Shown here: positions 63,739 through 64,000 of the stretch, one piece after another | Layout: every line of letters starts with the position of its first letter | How positions within the stretch are numbered: position 1 is the first letter of the stretch | DNA from: Paulinella micropora | Taxonomy: Eukaryota; Cercozoa; Imbricatea; Euglyphida | Assembly (NCBI GenBank): GCA_009731375.1 | Contig: BJOX01000053.1 | Span: forward strand, 319,382-383,381 | DNA: 64,000 bases | Reading direction: 5' to 3' | Program-made: the position numbers and the translations under genes | Notes under the pieces: generated by a model | Database searches by the model: none | What the model was told of the DNA's origin: nothing | The model's input: the letters and a program-made list of their open reading frames with translations, nothing else

Positions 63739-64000
63739 GGTGGCGAGGAAGAAGAAGAAAATGGGGAAGGATAAGAGGAAGAAGGAGGAGCAGGAGAAGA
63801 GGGTGGAGGAGGAGAAAGGAGAAGGAGGAGAAGGAAGAGGAGGAGGAGGAGAAGGAGGAGAAGGTGAAGGAGATGGAGATGGAGAAGGAGATGGAAGAGG
63901 GACAAGAAGAAGAAGAAGAAGAAGAAGAAGAAGAAGAAGAAGAAGAAGAAGAAGAAGAAGAAGAGAAGAAGAAGAAGAAGAAGAAGAAGAAGAAGAAGAA
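62583..64000. repeat. Intron start, then (GA)n, (GAA)n, (GAT)n, (GGA)n to window end
   Basis: Unique sequence to about 62900 without a recognised exon, then purine-rich trinucleotide repeats. Frames here encode only runs of Glu, Lys, Arg, Leu or Ser and are artefacts. Confidence 0.85.

Overview
The window is nuclear DNA of a unicellular eukaryote, probably an alga or other protist. The lineage cannot be fixed from this sequence. Most of it is an extreme microsatellite landscape: tetranucleotide, trinucleotide and dinucleotide runs separate very short GT-AG exons. Three layers can be read through the noise: host genes, an integrated virus, and relics.

Host, left side (1-25.6 kb). From about 1.6 to at least 14.1 kb a plus-strand multi-exon gene encodes a hybrid histidine kinase: H-box, ATPase domain, Ser-rich linker, a degenerate receiver-like region, a canonical receiver and a low-complexity tail. 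Several exons occur in two to four partly decayed copies separated by microsatellite. At 16.85-17.55 kb lies a GC-rich sequence with the P, Q, R and S signatures of a group I ribozyme. On the minus strand follow a MYND-finger protein, an HNH nuclease-like protein and the last exon of an unknown gene.

Relic and provirus (26-50 kb). At 26.1-28.0 kb is a truncated relic (integrase, acidic protein, fibre 5' part) closed by microsatellite and a tRNA-derived SINE. At 29,048-49,995 is an almost intact 20.9 kb Polinton-like virus. It has 247-bp terminal inverted repeats, a 7-bp target-site duplication (GTTCAAA), an rve integrase, a protein-primed DNA polymerase B, an FtsK/HerA packaging ATPase, a C48/adenovirus-type protease, penton, double-jelly-roll major capsid protein and a long fibre ending in an S74 chaperone. 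A related uninterrupted target sequence occurs at about 53.3 kb. Most large viral genes carry frameshifts or stops and the polymerase has lost a catalytic Asp, so this copy looks like a decaying provirus, although some homopolymer indels may be assembly errors.

The most unusual signal is in the right half of the provirus. At least seven intergenic spacers between 36.5 and 45.0 kb share one architecture: an outer stem GATATTT/AAATATC, a first arm, an inner stem AAACATCG/CGATGTTT and a second arm, with almost no unpaired bases between them. Each can fold into a four-way junction. I know of no described element of this form.

Host, right side (50-64 kb). After repeats, gaps and microsatellite, a plus-strand gene starting at 54,951 encodes a secreted Ser/Thr-rich protein with a PKD-like head and BspA-type DUF285 repeats. 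Four of these repeats lie on separate exons of exactly 75 bp, with phase-0 introns.
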